Counted from the first letter of the stretch, positions 1-8,521 are shown. The stretch is DNA of 64,000 bases from Sphingomonas ginkgonis (GCF_003970925.1 NZ_RWJF01000001.1:62001-126000); one strand, 5' to 3'. Notes: generated by a model not told the origin, from the sequence alone. Program-made: numbers and translations.

Positions 1-97
1 ATCTGCGCCGCCCTGTCGCGACTGGCAGGAAGCTGACGTTCGCTATATTGCTGAAGCAATTGGCAGCTTGGTGAGTTTGCGTTGATGATGGTTGATG

Positions 98-1168
98 ATG
101 CCCGCGAGCAGGGTGCCTGCGGTCGTGCCGATGGCTGACCTCGAGCTTGCCCGCACCGACGCGCCGGCGGCGACGCCGGGGGTCACGATCGGTCTCGTCG
201 CCTTCAACCAGGAGGATTATGTCCGCGAGGCGGTGCGCAGCGCGCTCGCCCAGGTCGGCCCGCCGGTCGAGATCATCCTGTCCGACGACTGCTCGAGCGA
301 CTCGACCTTCTCGATCATGGCCGAGGAGGCGCGCAACTATCGCGGTCCGCACCGGGTCCGCGCCCGCCGCGAAGCCGCCAATGTCGGGACCGTCCAGCAC
401 CTGATCAACGTCGCCCGGGAAGCTCGCGGCGATTTGCTCGTGGTCGCCGCGGGGGACGACATCTCCCATCCCAACCGGGCGGAGGCGCTCCACGCGGCCT
501 GGGTCGAAACCGGCGCCGCAGCCCTGTCGTCGTGGCACGACGAGATCGACGAGGACGGCCGGCTGCTGCGCGGGGACGTGAGCTTCCCTTCATCTCCCTT
601 CACCCAGAAGCTGTTCGCGGACGAGCCGCAGGCGCAGCGCGACGATGGCGTGGTCCCGACCGTGCCCGGCTTCTGCGCAGCCTATCCCCGTGCCTTCTGG
701 GCCGACATGCCCGACCCGCCGGCCAAGCTCCTCGTCGAGGACGGTCTTGCCAGCGCGCTCATCCTGCTTCGCGGCGAGACGATCCACCGGGTTCCGGAAA
801 GCCTCATCTCCTATCGCCTGCTCCCGCAGTCGCTGACCGTCCGCTCCGCAAGCGAGCGCGAGGAACTCCGCCGCCGCGAGGGCAAGATCAGTTCGAGTGG
901 GCGCGAGCTCGTGGACCAGGTCGATTATACGCTCGCCGTCGCCCGGCGCAGCGGGCTGACCCTCCATCCCCGCACCGAGCGCTGGTTCCGGCGCGCGCGA
1001 CTGCACGGACGGCTGACGTCCAACTTCTGGTCCGCCTCGCCCGGCAATCGCTGGGCGCGGCTGCTCCAGATGCGGACATCCTACGACGCCCGCTTCCTCC
1101 TTCCCCGGCTGCTCGGCTTCGGCGTGTTCGAGCGGATGCGACGCCTCGTTCTCCGCCGCAGCGGCTGA
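98..1168 (+). CDS. Family 2 glycosyltransferase
   Basis: This is probably a cytoplasmic GT-A glycosyltransferase that moves a sugar from a nucleotide donor to a surface-glycan acceptor; the actual sugar is unknown. The N-terminal half shows the GT2 pattern: a first strand VTIGLVAFNQ (about residues 29-38), the nucleotide-binding DDCSSD (about 63-68), and AGDD (about 118-121) where the metal-binding DxD is expected. The C-terminal part is basic and has no clear membrane segment. The start is uncertain: TTG at 92, ATG at 95 and 98 and ATG at 131 are all in frame, and none has a strong ribosome-binding site. The domain begins after residue 28, so any of them keeps it whole. It stands alone here, about 8.6 kb from the other sugar genes. 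Confidence 0.75.
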   Translation: MPASRVPAVVPMADLELARTDAPAATPGVTIGLVAFNQEDYVREAVRSALAQVGPPVEIILSDDCSSDSTFSIMAEEARNYRGPHRVRARREAANVGTVQHLINVAREARGDLLVVAAGDDISHPNRAEALHAAWVETGAAALSSWHDEIDEDGRLLRGDVSFPSSPFTQKLFADEPQAQRDDGVVPTVPGFCAAYPRAFWADMPDPPAKLLVEDGLASALILLRGETIHRVPESLISYRLLPQSLTVRSASEREELRRREGKISSSGRELVDQVDYTLAVARRSGLTLHPRTERWFRRARLHGRLTSNFWSASPGNRWARLLQMRTSYDARFLLPRLLGFGVFERMRRLVLRRSG

Positions 1169-1244
1169 ATCCCCGCCACCGCCCCCATCTTGCGACCCGG
1201 CGCGCGCTGGATAGTCTGCGCCCGCTCGCAAGAGGGGGGAAACC

Positions 1245-1712
1245 ATGGCCAGCCTGCGCTTCGACGATCCGCTGTTCGCGACCTATGCCGTCGCCGCGAC
1301 TCTGATGATCCTCAAGGTTATCGCCATGTCCTGGCTGACCGTAGTCCGGATGATCCGCGCCAACGGTGGCTTCCGCTCGCCCGAGGACCTGCGGCGGACC
1401 CCGCTCAACCCCCACCCGAGCCCCGCCCAGCTCGAACCCAACGACGGGGTCGAGCGGATCCGCCGGATCCAGCTCAACGATCTCGAGAATATCCCCTTCT
1501 TCCTTGCCGCGGGCTTCCTCTACATCCTGACCAGCCCCTCGCTGCTCGCCGCCCGGCTGCTCCTCTACGGCTATGTCGTCTCGCGGCTGCTCCACTTCCT
1601 CGCCTATCTGACCAAGCAGACCCACGAGGTTCGCGCCGCCCTGTGGACGGCGGGATCGCTGATCCTCCTCTACCTGACCGGCCGAAGCCTGCTCGCCGCG
1701 CTCGGGATCTGA
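1245..1712 (+). CDS. MAPEG family membrane protein (microsomal GST-like)
   Basis: This is a 155-residue integral membrane protein of the MAPEG family, whose members conjugate or isomerise lipophilic compounds with glutathione. Hydrophobic segments lie near residues 10-30, 80-100, 105-122 and 130-152, giving the usual four-helix layout. The family hallmark ERIRRIQLNDLENIPFF (about residues 66-82) matches the glutathione-binding region of MGST1-type members. The ATG follows a purine-rich GAGGGGGGAAACC ribosome-binding stretch. It is followed by about 320 bases without a convincing gene. Substrates cannot be inferred. Confidence 0.85.
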   Translation: MASLRFDDPLFATYAVAATLMILKVIAMSWLTVVRMIRANGGFRSPEDLRRTPLNPHPSPAQLEPNDGVERIRRIQLNDLENIPFFLAAGFLYILTSPSLLAARLLLYGYVVSRLLHFLAYLTKQTHEVRAALWTAGSLILLYLTGRSLLAALGI

Positions 1713-2030
1713 CGTGCCGGCGGGCCTCCCGCCTGACAGCTTGATCCTGACCGGAGCATCGCTCGGTTGGACGACCAGCCGCCGACGTCCACCCGCTCGG
1801 TCTCTACCCCGATGCTGGTCGTCGGCGACAGCGCCCGCTCCGCCTTCCCCAGCGCCGAGCCCGCCGGCGGCAGGTCGGGGAGCGGCGCGGCGCAGCCCCG
1901 GGGCTCCCCTCCCGACACAAGGTTGTTAACCCAACCGATTGTCCGCGGTTTAACGGATTCGGCGATAACCCGGATTCATGCTATTCGGAGTCGCAAGGAA
2001 GAGAGCGTACTCCAACGGGTGGGGACCCTG
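1713..2030. other. Intergenic stretch without a supported gene
   Basis: These 318 bases contain only open frames with atypical composition and no recognisable protein. The last 100 bases are distinctly more AT-rich (GTTGTTAACCCAACC and following) and probably hold the promoter for the small gene at 2031, but no clean -35/-10 pair is visible. Confidence 0.5.
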
Positions 2031-2246
2031 ATGGAAAACGATGTAGCGTATCTGGAGCGACGGATCGCCCAGCAGGAAGAGCGTGTGACCACGGCAAGCC
2101 ATGCCGCCGCGAGGCGCGCGCACCAGCAGCTCCTGTCCGGCTATCGCCAGCGGCTGCTCGACCTCGCCGTAAGGCCGATCGCCACCGCCCAGGCTCGTCC
2201 GCCATCCGGACGGCGGGACAACAGCAGGCCAACCGCAGCGGCATAG
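2031..2246 (+). CDS. Small unknown protein (71 aa)
   Basis: Family not recognised. The frame is open from 1767, but ATG 2031 is preferred: it follows GGGGACC, and the sequence before it reads like non-coding DNA. The product starts MENDVAYLERRIAQQEE. Its first 50 residues are charged, predicted helical and rich in Ala, Arg, Glu and Gln, with no Cys, signal peptide or membrane segment. Short helical proteins of this style occur in sphingomonads, but the function is unknown. It has no operon partner. Confidence 0.5.
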   Translation: MENDVAYLERRIAQQEERVTTASHAAARRAHQQLLSGYRQRLLDLAVRPIATAQARPPSGRRDNSRPTAAA

Positions 2247-2489
2247 TCGTCGCCAGCGCCGCGCACGCCCGCGCCCGGAGCTTCCCGCCGCACGCGTCGC
2301 TCGACCACGGCGAACCGGATTGGCACGGGTTCTCGCGACGTCCATGCCTCTCACTCGCACTCTACTATCGTCCTACGGCGTGACGGACTGAGACCGCCCC
2401 TCGCACGCTCACTGTCCTACACATAACCATATAGGTTATCTCCTCCGCAGCCGCCGGCATCCCGCCGGCCATCTGCGAGGACCCGAGCC

Positions 2490-3578
2490 ATGACCGTTCC
2501 GACCGCCCTGCCCGATGCAACCCCCGTCATCCCCGTCGTCTGCGACCGCTGCCGCGCCGAGGGGTTCGCCGGCAAGGACCGCTTCGGCGAGATCCGCGAC
2601 CTCCTCTCCTTCGAGCCCGTCCCGCGCCGGGCCCATGCCGACGGCTGGCGGCCCGAGCATCAGCGCGCCTTCATCGCCGCGCTCGCCATCACCGGCTCCC
2701 CGCGCCGCGCCGCCCGCACCGCCGGCCGCCACGCCAACGGCGCCGAGCAGCTCCGCAACGCGCGCGGCGCCGCCGCCTTCGCCCGCGCCTGGGACGAGGC
2801 GCTGGCGCTCTACCGCGAGCGCGAGCTGCTCCGCCTCAAGGACAATCTCGACGCCCTCGCCGGCCAGGTCGAGCAGGAGCGCGCCGCGGCCCACGCCGAC
2901 GGGATGGATCGCGGCGCCGCCCCCTGGTCGCGCCCCGCTGCCGCCGGCCGTCCCGCCGCGCCCGACCCCGACTTCCCCCTCGCCGACGACCCGCGCGGGA
3001 TCTTCGTCGCCACCCTCAACGCCTACTGGATCAAACTCCGCGAGGAGCGCGAGGCCCGCCTCGACGGCCGCATCGCCGAGGCCGACTTCGCGCTCCGCCA
3101 GCTGACCTGGATCGAGGTCGCCGCCGACATCAGCATGCCCGACGAGGTCGAGCGGTGGATCGAAGCCCGCCGCGCCGGCACCCCGGCGATCGCCGCCGCC
3201 GCGACCGTGCTCAGCCTCGCCTTCGCCGACGCCCGCGCCCGCTTCTGGGCCGAGGCCGGCGCCCCTCACCGCCCGGTCCCGGTGCCGCACCGGCTGCTCG
3301 TCTGGCGCGACGGCGGGATCGCGCTCGAGGCCGACGACCGCTACTGCAGCGGCGGCGCGGAGAGCCTCGAGCAGCACGCCGCGCGCTGCACCGCCGAGCA
3401 GGCGGAGGCCGCCCGCCGCCAGGCCGCGTGGGAGCTCGGCCTGCTCGACACCGAGGACGCCGCGCTCCCCGACGGGTTCGAGATCCTCGAAGCGCCCGCC
3501 CCGGCGGACCCGCCGACGCCGGACGGTCCGCCCGCCCCCGCGGTCCCGACCCCGGCCAACGACGAGGACCGGCCGTGA
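2490..3578 (+). CDS. Unknown protein with terminase-small-subunit-like HTH
   Basis: This 362-residue protein is not assigned to a named family. Residues about 51-110 (WRPEHQRAFIAALAITGS, then RRAARTAGRHANGAEQL, then AFARAWDEAL) have the layout of a helix-turn-helix of the kind seen in phage terminase small subunits and in many sphingomonad proteins, where a 'W...R..FI.ALA.TGS...AAR..G' stretch is followed by an 'F..AWD.AL' helix. The remainder is charged helix with a Pro/Ala-rich tail. The N-terminus has a CDRC pair. Its last codons overlap the next gene (GTGA), so the two are probably cotranslated. A DNA-binding role is an inference. Confidence 0.6.
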   Translation: MTVPTALPDATPVIPVVCDRCRAEGFAGKDRFGEIRDLLSFEPVPRRAHADGWRPEHQRAFIAALAITGSPRRAARTAGRHANGAEQLRNARGAAAFARAWDEALALYRERELLRLKDNLDALAGQVEQERAAAHADGMDRGAAPWSRPAAAGRPAAPDPDFPLADDPRGIFVATLNAYWIKLREEREARLDGRIAEADFALRQLTWIEVAADISMPDEVERWIEARRAGTPAIAAAATVLSLAFADARARFWAEAGAPHRPVPVPHRLLVWRDGGIALEADDRYCSGGAESLEQHAARCTAEQAEAARRQAAWELGLLDTEDAALPDGFEILEAPAPADPPTPDGPPAPAVPTPANDEDRP

Positions 3579-3931
3579 GCCGCCCCCGCCGTCCCCGCCG
3601 CGGCGCCGGCCGCTCCGCCGCCGCCCGCGCCACCGTCGCCGCGCTCCTGACCCTCGGGGCCGAGCCGCCGCCCAACCGCGCCACCCTCGACTGCCGTGCG
3701 GCCCGGGTGGCCTGGTCGCGCGCCGCCGGCGCCCGCCTGCGCGAGCTCGACCAGGCCTGCGCCGCGGCCTGGGAGCGGCTGCTCGCCGACATCCCGCCCG
3801 ACGACGAGGCGGCGCTCGCGGCCGTCCCCGAGCCGCCCGAGCAGGCGCTGCTCGACGCGCACCACGCGGCCATCCAGGCGATCCTCGATCACGACCGCTG
3901 GCCGCGCGAGGCCCACGCCCACGCCGTCTGA
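3575..3931 (+). CDS. Unknown protein coupled to the preceding HTH gene
   Basis: This 118-residue protein starts at a GTG overlapping the TGA of the upstream gene. It begins with a strongly basic Arg/Pro-rich segment (SRPRRPRRGAGRSAAARA), followed by an acidic helical part containing ADIPPDDEAALA. It has no signal peptide or membrane segment and no known family. The tight coupling suggests that it works with the HTH protein. The GTG start is chosen only from the overlap; another start inside the basic region is possible. Confidence 0.5.
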   Translation: MSRPRRPRRGAGRSAAARATVAALLTLGAEPPPNRATLDCRAARVAWSRAAGARLRELDQACAAAWERLLADIPPDDEAALAAVPEPPEQALLDAHHAAIQAILDHDRWPREAHAHAV

Positions 3932-4005
3932 CCATCCGCGAGCCGGCGGCGGCGGACCGCTGCCGGCCACCACCCGCCAGCCAACCCCGACAGGAGAGAA
4001 GAAGC

Positions 4006-4194
4006 ATGAGCGACCGTCGCCCCACCATCCGGTTCCAGCGCCCTGGCCTCGAGCGCTGCGGCCGGCCCTCGCCCTGGACCCAGCGCCAGGAGGCCGAGAA
4101 CGAGGCCCTCCGCCTCCCCACCGCGCCCGACCCCTATGGACCGATCGCCGAGGCCCAGGTCGAGGTCTTCGCCAGCTGGCTCCGCCACGTTTAA
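4006..4194 (+). CDS. Small unknown protein (62 aa)
   Basis: The gene starts MSDRRPTIRFQRPGLER and has a strong ribosome-binding site, AGGAGAGAAG, six bases before ATG, which is the best argument that it is real. The protein is polar with no membrane segment, Cys or recognised domain. It lies 74 bases after the preceding small gene in the same direction and may be the third member of that transcription unit. Confidence 0.55.
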   Translation: MSDRRPTIRFQRPGLERCGRPSPWTQRQEAENEALRLPTAPDPYGPIAEAQVEVFASWLRHV

Positions 4195-4301
4195 ACCCTC
4201 ACCCCCGCCTCGTCGCCGCCGGCGAGCGGGAGCGGGGCGAGCGGCGAGGCGGAGCCGGAAGCCTGACCCCCAGCCCCACCGCCAGCCACCCCCACCAGCC
4301 G

Positions 4302-4332
4302 CCGTCACCCCGGACTTGATCCGGGGTGACGG
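4302..4332. repeat. REP-like palindrome
   Basis: A perfect inverted repeat with 13-base arms (CCGTCACCCCGGA and TCCGGGGTGACGG) and a 5-base loop, CTTGA. It directly abuts the stop codon of the minus-strand HNH gene and could act as its transcription terminator or mRNA stabiliser. The same outer sequence, CGTCA...TGACG, recurs at 7915-8293 and 50189-50280, which marks it as a dispersed repeat family of this genome. Confidence 0.85.
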
Positions 4333-5238
4333 CTATGGCGTCAGCGCGGCGCCCTTGAACACATGGTCCCGGTGCCAGGCGAGGAAAGCGACGTCCGGCC
4401 AGTCGCGACGCTGCGCCGGGAACCGCGCCCTGCCGTCCGGCAGCAGGATCTTCCGCAGCCCGTCCACATCGTTGATGTGGTTGGACAGCAGCACCGTCCG
4501 GTCGTCCGCGAGGCTGAGCAAGCCGCGATCGAACATCCAGTGCACCGTGCCGGACAGCGCCAGCCCGTTTGGCACCACGTCGGGCCCCTTGGCGCCGACC
4601 GACTTGATATGCGCGGCCTCGACCTCGGCCCGGCCGCCGCCATTGATGAACTGGAAGCCCGTGAAGGCGCAGCGCCGGTCGTAGGCCTGAACGACCTTGG
4701 ACCGGAACACACGGTCGCGCACCGTGCGCAGGGTCAGCATCTGCGTGCGGTGCTGCTCGAACGTGTATGGCGCACGCTCGTCGTGGAAGGCGTCGGCGGG
4801 CAGCGTGGCATCCGTTCGCGGCAACAAGTCGTCACCCGCCGTCAGGCCGAGCGCGATGATCCGGTTGAAGTCGGCATCCGGGATCGGCCGAACGGCGGCC
4901 TGCGCCCGGCCCGACACTCGGCCGCCGTCGTTCAACACGCTGCGCTCCGGATAGGAGCCGCCCGACTGGAACGGCACGTCGTGATCGAACGGCAGATAAG
5001 ACCCCGGCTCGATCATCGCGAGATACATGGCGGAGGCGCTTGGATCAGGCACGATCCGCTGGACTCTACCGACCGCGTGATAGCCTCTGCGGCCCGCCTT
5101 CACCGGCTCCATGAAGATTACCCAATCGCCGACCATCTGGTTCGCGCGTGAGAGATAATCGCGAGGGAATTGGTAGACCTCCCACGGTCGATCTTCGTAG
5201 CGAGAGTCTTCGCGGAACAGGAATACGCCCTTGGTCAT
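4333..5238 (-). CDS. HNH endonuclease with uncharacterised N-terminal domain
   Basis: A 301-residue protein with a C-terminal HNH nuclease domain of the HNH_2 type. Key residues are His210 in EAAHIKS, Asn224 in NGLALS and His233 in TVHWMFDRGLL, preceded by the C190-A-F-T-G turn. The N-terminal 110 residues (motifs VGDWVIFMEPVKAG and YHAVGRVQRI) look like a PUA/EVE- or SBD-type beta fold that could read modified or specific DNA. That resembles the layout of type IV, modification-dependent nucleases, but this is inference. No methylase or other defence gene lies next to it. The REP palindrome at 4302-4332 follows its stop. Confidence 0.75.
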   Translation of the reverse strand: MTKGVFLFREDSRYEDRPWEVYQFPRDYLSRANQMVGDWVIFMEPVKAGRRGYHAVGRVQRIVPDPSASAMYLAMIEPGSYLPFDHDVPFQSGGSYPERSVLNDGGRVSGRAQAAVRPIPDADFNRIIALGLTAGDDLLPRTDATLPADAFHDERAPYTFEQHRTQMLTLRTVRDRVFRSKVVQAYDRRCAFTGFQFINGGGRAEVEAAHIKSVGAKGPDVVPNGLALSGTVHWMFDRGLLSLADDRTVLLSNHINDVDGLRKILLPDGRARFPAQRRDWPDVAFLAWHRDHVFKGAALTP

Positions 5239-5839
5239 GGGGCGAAGCTATGCGGATGAGGGGCCCCGGTCGATGGCGTTTGTTTCGCAGATGCCGGCTT
5301 GTTGCCAACTGGCGGGCTGAAAAGATCCGTTCTTGGCCGCTCATACGGGCTCATGTGCGCCCCGAACGCGATTGCTGAGTTAAGTTACAATCGACAGCCG
5401 AAACTGGCCGAAAGCAGACCGTCCGCTTTGCGGCGCCAAGGCACCTTTCCCGCCATTCGTTCATCTCATCCGCCGGCGACCGCTCACGTCGAGCCCGATA
5501 TTCTCACCCATGGCCGTTCTCCGTTCCGATGCCGATGCATGGGCTTGGCCCCCAGTCGTGAGCTCGCACTTTCTTCTACCGGGGAACAATCACCTTCCTC
5601 CAGGCCATCGCTGATCGAGGTAGCTCGCTCCCGCGATCACCCCATGTTCAGCTGACGCGCGAATGTCCGCTTACGACCCCCTGCCGACATTCGGCGACAC
5701 CCGTCGATCGGCAGCTATCGGTGATTGCTGGCTCTCTCAGCGCGCTCCCGAAGGCGGACCTATCATGATCGGCGTTTCTGGCGCTCGGCAACCCGCGGAA
5801 AAGCTGGTGGCCGCTGGTGTCAAGCCAACTGATCTGGGC
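5239..5839. other. Intergenic stretch with degenerate repeats
   Basis: These 601 bases hold no convincing gene; open frames at 5299-5655 and 5663-5866 lack family features and ribosome-binding sites. Base composition is lower in GC than the flanks. There is an inverted repeat CGAATGTC (5660-5667) / GACATTCG (5686-5693) with an 18-base spacer, and related 'GTCCGCTTTG'-type fragments occur near 5420. It looks like decayed repeat material. Confidence 0.5.
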
Positions 5840-6733
5840 TCAATCGCTGTCGGCCTTCTCTATTGAGATCGCTTGACCGTTGCAGCTGCGCCCGTTGGTA
5901 GAACTGACGGCGCAAGGTCGATCGTCAAACGGGCCAATGAGCCGCTGATACTCGGCCTCCGCGAAACCGTATGTCTCAGCTGCAAGCGCCTCCAGTCGCG
6001 CACGGTCGCGTATTATGATCTGGCCACGCAGCGAGCGGATCGCCCCGTCGCTCTCCAGCGCGTGCAGCGCGTCCGTTATACTCGCCCGGCGCACTCCGAG
6101 CATGAAGCCCATCTCCTCGTGGGTAATGGTGACGACCTCGTCCGAGTGCACCCTATCCTGGTAAAGCAGGATCCAGCGCGCGGTGCGCTGTTCGACACAA
6201 TGGATGAGGTTGGAGACGATGGTGCGCCCCATCTGCGCTGTGAAGCTGCTCGCGAAACGGAGCATCATTTCTCGGATACCGGGACGCCGTTCGGCAGCTT
6301 CGAGCAGCCGGGCGGCATCCACTCGCAGCACGCTACTGCTTTCTGCTACCACAGCGACGTCATACGACCAGCGGTCCTGGCCCATCAGAAGCGGTCAGCC
6401 GATGCAGCCTTCGCGCCCCACGAGCCCCATTGCCAGCCGCCGTCGGTCCCACAGCACGTCAAGGAAGCCGGCTACGGACCCTTCCATGAACCACACCGCC
6501 TCGATCTGTTCGCCCGCGGATGCCAAGTCGGTACCGATCTCCAGCGGCACACGTCGCAGATGCGGGCGCAGCAGCTCATAGTCGAGCGGTGCCATGAGCT
6601 GAAGCAGCCGATTGCCGACCTCCGCCTGCGATGTGCCGACAAAAGGTTGAGCCCGCGCTAAGGAGTTTGACCGTGCGCCGACCGCGATGGGTTCGAGTGA
6701 TTGTTTTAGCGTCAAGACCCCGGCCTCCCGCAC
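5840..6733 (-). pseudogene. Crp/Fnr-family regulator interrupted by an in-frame TGA
   Basis: Two reading frames that together make a Crp/Fnr-type transcription factor lie in the same frame, separated only by a TGA at 6395-6397. The upstream part (6395-6733) holds the cyclic-nucleotide-binding-like beta roll (LLRPHLRRVPLEIGTDL, VGREGCIG). The downstream part continues with PLLMGQDRW and ends with the DNA-binding wing-helix (THEEMGFMLGVRRASIT). Since no frameshift is needed, a single-base nonsense change explains the break; a Trp or Leu codon is likely in the intact form. The true start is probably inside the first frame, near MAPLDYELL. It is divergent from the DUF4142 gene at 7006. Sequencing error or readthrough cannot be excluded. 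Confidence 0.75.
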
Positions 6734-7005
6734 GTTGTCGCCAAAGCTTCATATCCGGTCTGCGCGGCACCGTACAGAAACTTGCAAGCAAGCTCATCGT
6801 TGAGTGAACAATAGTTAGATAGGAGCAGTTGTTTCTAACTTATGTTATACCTGCAATTGACGGTCGTTTTGACTGTGTCGGCAACTGCCTAGACCCAGTC
6901 GAGACGTTTGCCGACTGCCGCGCCTGACCGCGCACCTTGCAGCTAATCTTCGAATAGCATTACCGCGCCTTCGATCTCGGGGGAGCGAAAGAGAGGAGTG
7001 CTCAC

Positions 7006-7653
7006 ATGACCAAAGCTTCAATCAGAATGTCTCAAGACCTTTCTGACGTCGTCGGCATTGGTCGCCGAACCTTGTTGACTCAAGCCGTTATGGTTGGTGG
7101 CAGTATCGGCGCGCTCGGCCTATTCGGCTTGGCGCAAGGAGCGCAAGCGGCCGCAACACCTCAGCAGCCCGAGGCTGAGACCGGCCACAGCTATCCGATG
7201 GCCCGGCCGGACGCGAGGACAGAGATGGAATTCCGCATGGGCGTGATCGGGCCTGCCATGCTTTCCTTGGTCACAAGCCAGCTTGCCGTCGACAAAGCGA
7301 CTGATCGTCAGGCCAAGGAATTCGCCAACTTTGAGCTCCGGGAAGCCATCGCGGTCACCACCGTACTGAGTCAGCTACGCACGCCGGTGCCGGCACCGGA
7401 CGCGAACGCACGGGCCACGCGTGCCAGAATCGAAGGCGCGCGCAAGGGCAGAGCTTTCGATCGCGAATACATGACCGCGCAACTGGCCAATCACGAGTTC
7501 CTCCGCGACCTAGCGGCGTCGTACCTGATCAATTCCGCGAACGCGACCAGCATGCCGGAGATGCATGGCCGTCACTTGGCGACGCTTGCCCAATCAACGT
7601 TCAAAGAGCATGTCGTCCACTGTAAGCGCATAACCGAGGCCCTGCGGGCCTAA
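7006..7653 (+). CDS. Tat-exported DUF4142 (ferritin-like) protein
   Basis: A 215-residue protein with a twin-arginine signal: GRRTLLTQ (about residues 19-26), then a hydrophobic core and a likely cleavage after AQAA near residue 50. The mature part is mostly helical and matches the DUF4142 fold, a ferritin-like four-helix bundle found in periplasmic or outer-membrane proteins of unknown role (EFRMGVIGPAMLSL, DRQAKEFANFELREA, FDREYMTAQLANHE). GAGAGGAG lies seven bases before the ATG. It is divergent from the broken Crp-family gene, which may once have regulated it; this is inference from position only. Confidence 0.75.
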   Translation: MTKASIRMSQDLSDVVGIGRRTLLTQAVMVGGSIGALGLFGLAQGAQAAATPQQPEAETGHSYPMARPDARTEMEFRMGVIGPAMLSLVTSQLAVDKATDRQAKEFANFELREAIAVTTVLSQLRTPVPAPDANARATRARIEGARKGRAFDREYMTAQLANHEFLRDLAASYLINSANATSMPEMHGRHLATLAQSTFKEHVVHCKRITEALRA

Positions 7654-7860
7654 GTCGTGTGTAGGCGGCTCGTAGTCAAATTGAAGACACCTTAGCTGCG
7701 TCTTGCAAATTGTGCGTACGTCGCAAGCGATGCTGATAAAATGGCCGCTTTGGGGCTTTCGCTCCTAAACGGTCCGTCGCCTAACAACGGTCGCGGTCGC
7801 AGCGCCGAATATCTGCTTACCACTCATGGCAGAAAGGGAGGCCAGCGGACCACCCTTGAC

Positions 7861-8220
7861 TTACGAACGTCTGCGATGGGTGGGAGGCGGACGTCGCCGC
7901 CACTGTTTCTTTCTCGTCACCCCGGGCCTGACCCGGGGTCCCGCTTCTCCACCTTGAAAGAGCGTTCTGAGAAGGTCAGCCCAGTCAGCACTCGCCTTCT
8001 CGAAGAGGGCAATCTTCCATTCCGGTCGCCATCTCTTCAATCGTTTCTCGTGCGCGATGCAGGCGGCGATGGTGTCGCAGCGCTCCGCCCAGACGAGGCG
8101 GGCTAGGCCGTAGCGTCGACAGAGTTCCGACCCCCGGCCTTCACGATGCTGATGGATGCGGACAGCCAAGTCAGCAGTGACACCGACGTAGAGGGTTCCC
8201 CGATAGCGGTCCGCCATCAT
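7861..8220 (-). CDS. Short GIY-YIG nuclease-family protein, N-terminally truncated
   Basis: The product begins MMADRYRGTLYVGVTADL, which contains the 'YIG' half of the GIY-YIG motif (LYVG). The first strand that normally carries the 'GIY' half (x-YVY-x-x-A) is missing, because a TAG codon sits immediately before the ATG. The rest matches small YhbQ-like family members: the HQHREG helix, CRRYGLARLVW, and AHEKRLKRWRPEWK with its conserved basic/Trp pattern. The C-terminus runs into a REP palindrome (GPRVRPGVT), so the tail is probably not native. It may be an inactive or internally started remnant. Confidence 0.65.
   Translation of the reverse strand: MMADRYRGTLYVGVTADLAVRIHQHREGRGSELCRRYGLARLVWAERCDTIAACIAHEKRLKRWRPEWKIALFEKASADWADLLRTLFQGGEAGPRVRPGVTRKKQWRRRPPPTHRRRS
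7915..7943 (+). repeat. REP-like palindrome, left copy
   Basis: CGTCACCCCGG starts the repeat; the core is CCCCGGG (7920-7926) and CCCGGGG (7932-7938) around a CCTGA loop. It overlaps the 3' end of the GIY-YIG reading frame. Confidence 0.75.
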
Positions 8221-8521
8221 CTATACTTATCTGCCTCTCTCCATGCCGCGCATGGAAGAGAGACGCGCGACCCCGGGTCGAGCCGGGGTGACGAACTGAG
8301 AGTCGGCAATGGGTCGTAAGAAGACAAAAGCCAGGTGACTGACCGAGCGTCTGCTTATAGCCGGACGCTAGCCAGCCCTGAGCGTCCGGAATGGGCGCAA
8401 AGCCGCCATGACGACGGACGGGTTCGCTCGGCTGAGGCCTCGCGCCCCGCCGGCCGGCGTTCGGCATCTCTTCGCGCTAGCTCCCGGTTGCTCTCGCAAC
8501 CGCTCGCCTACGCTCGGTGCC
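8221..8521. other. Intergenic stretch between GIY-YIG gene and lepA fragment
   Basis: Apart from the REP palindrome at 8268-8293 nothing codes here. The last 60 bases are a low-complexity CTCGC-rich stretch (TCGCAACCGCTCGCCTACGC). A similar piece occurs near 17186-17205, so it may be another short dispersed repeat. Confidence 0.5.
8268..8293 (-). repeat. REP-like palindrome, right copy
   Basis: Read on the minus strand it begins CGTCACCCCGGCTCGACC, matching the left copy except in the loop. It lies upstream of the GIY-YIG start and points the opposite way to the copy at 7915. Confidence 0.75.

Larger units (their letters stand above)
7915..8293. mobile_element. REP-bounded GIY-YIG unit (candidate mini-element)
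   Basis: The GIY-YIG gene is enclosed by two REP palindromes in opposite orientation. The left one begins CGTCACCCCGG (7915) and contains CCCCGGG-cctga-CCCGGGG. The right one ends CCGGGGTGACG (8293) and is its near mirror image. The unit therefore has inverted ends of 11 bases, about 380 bases apart. No target-site duplication is evident. That this is a mobile unit is inference; REPs flanking a gene can also arise independently. Confidence 0.45.

Noticed and set aside
2436..4121. Long antisense open frame of 561 codons
   Set aside because: It lies opposite three plus-strand genes, is Arg/Gly repeat-like, and has no family features; it is a product of high GC.
5663..5866. Possible 67-codon gene
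   Set aside because: It starts inside an inverted repeat, has no ribosome-binding site and no family features.
7741..8106. Plus-strand open frame of 121 codons
   Set aside because: It is antisense to the GIY-YIG gene and runs through a REP palindrome.
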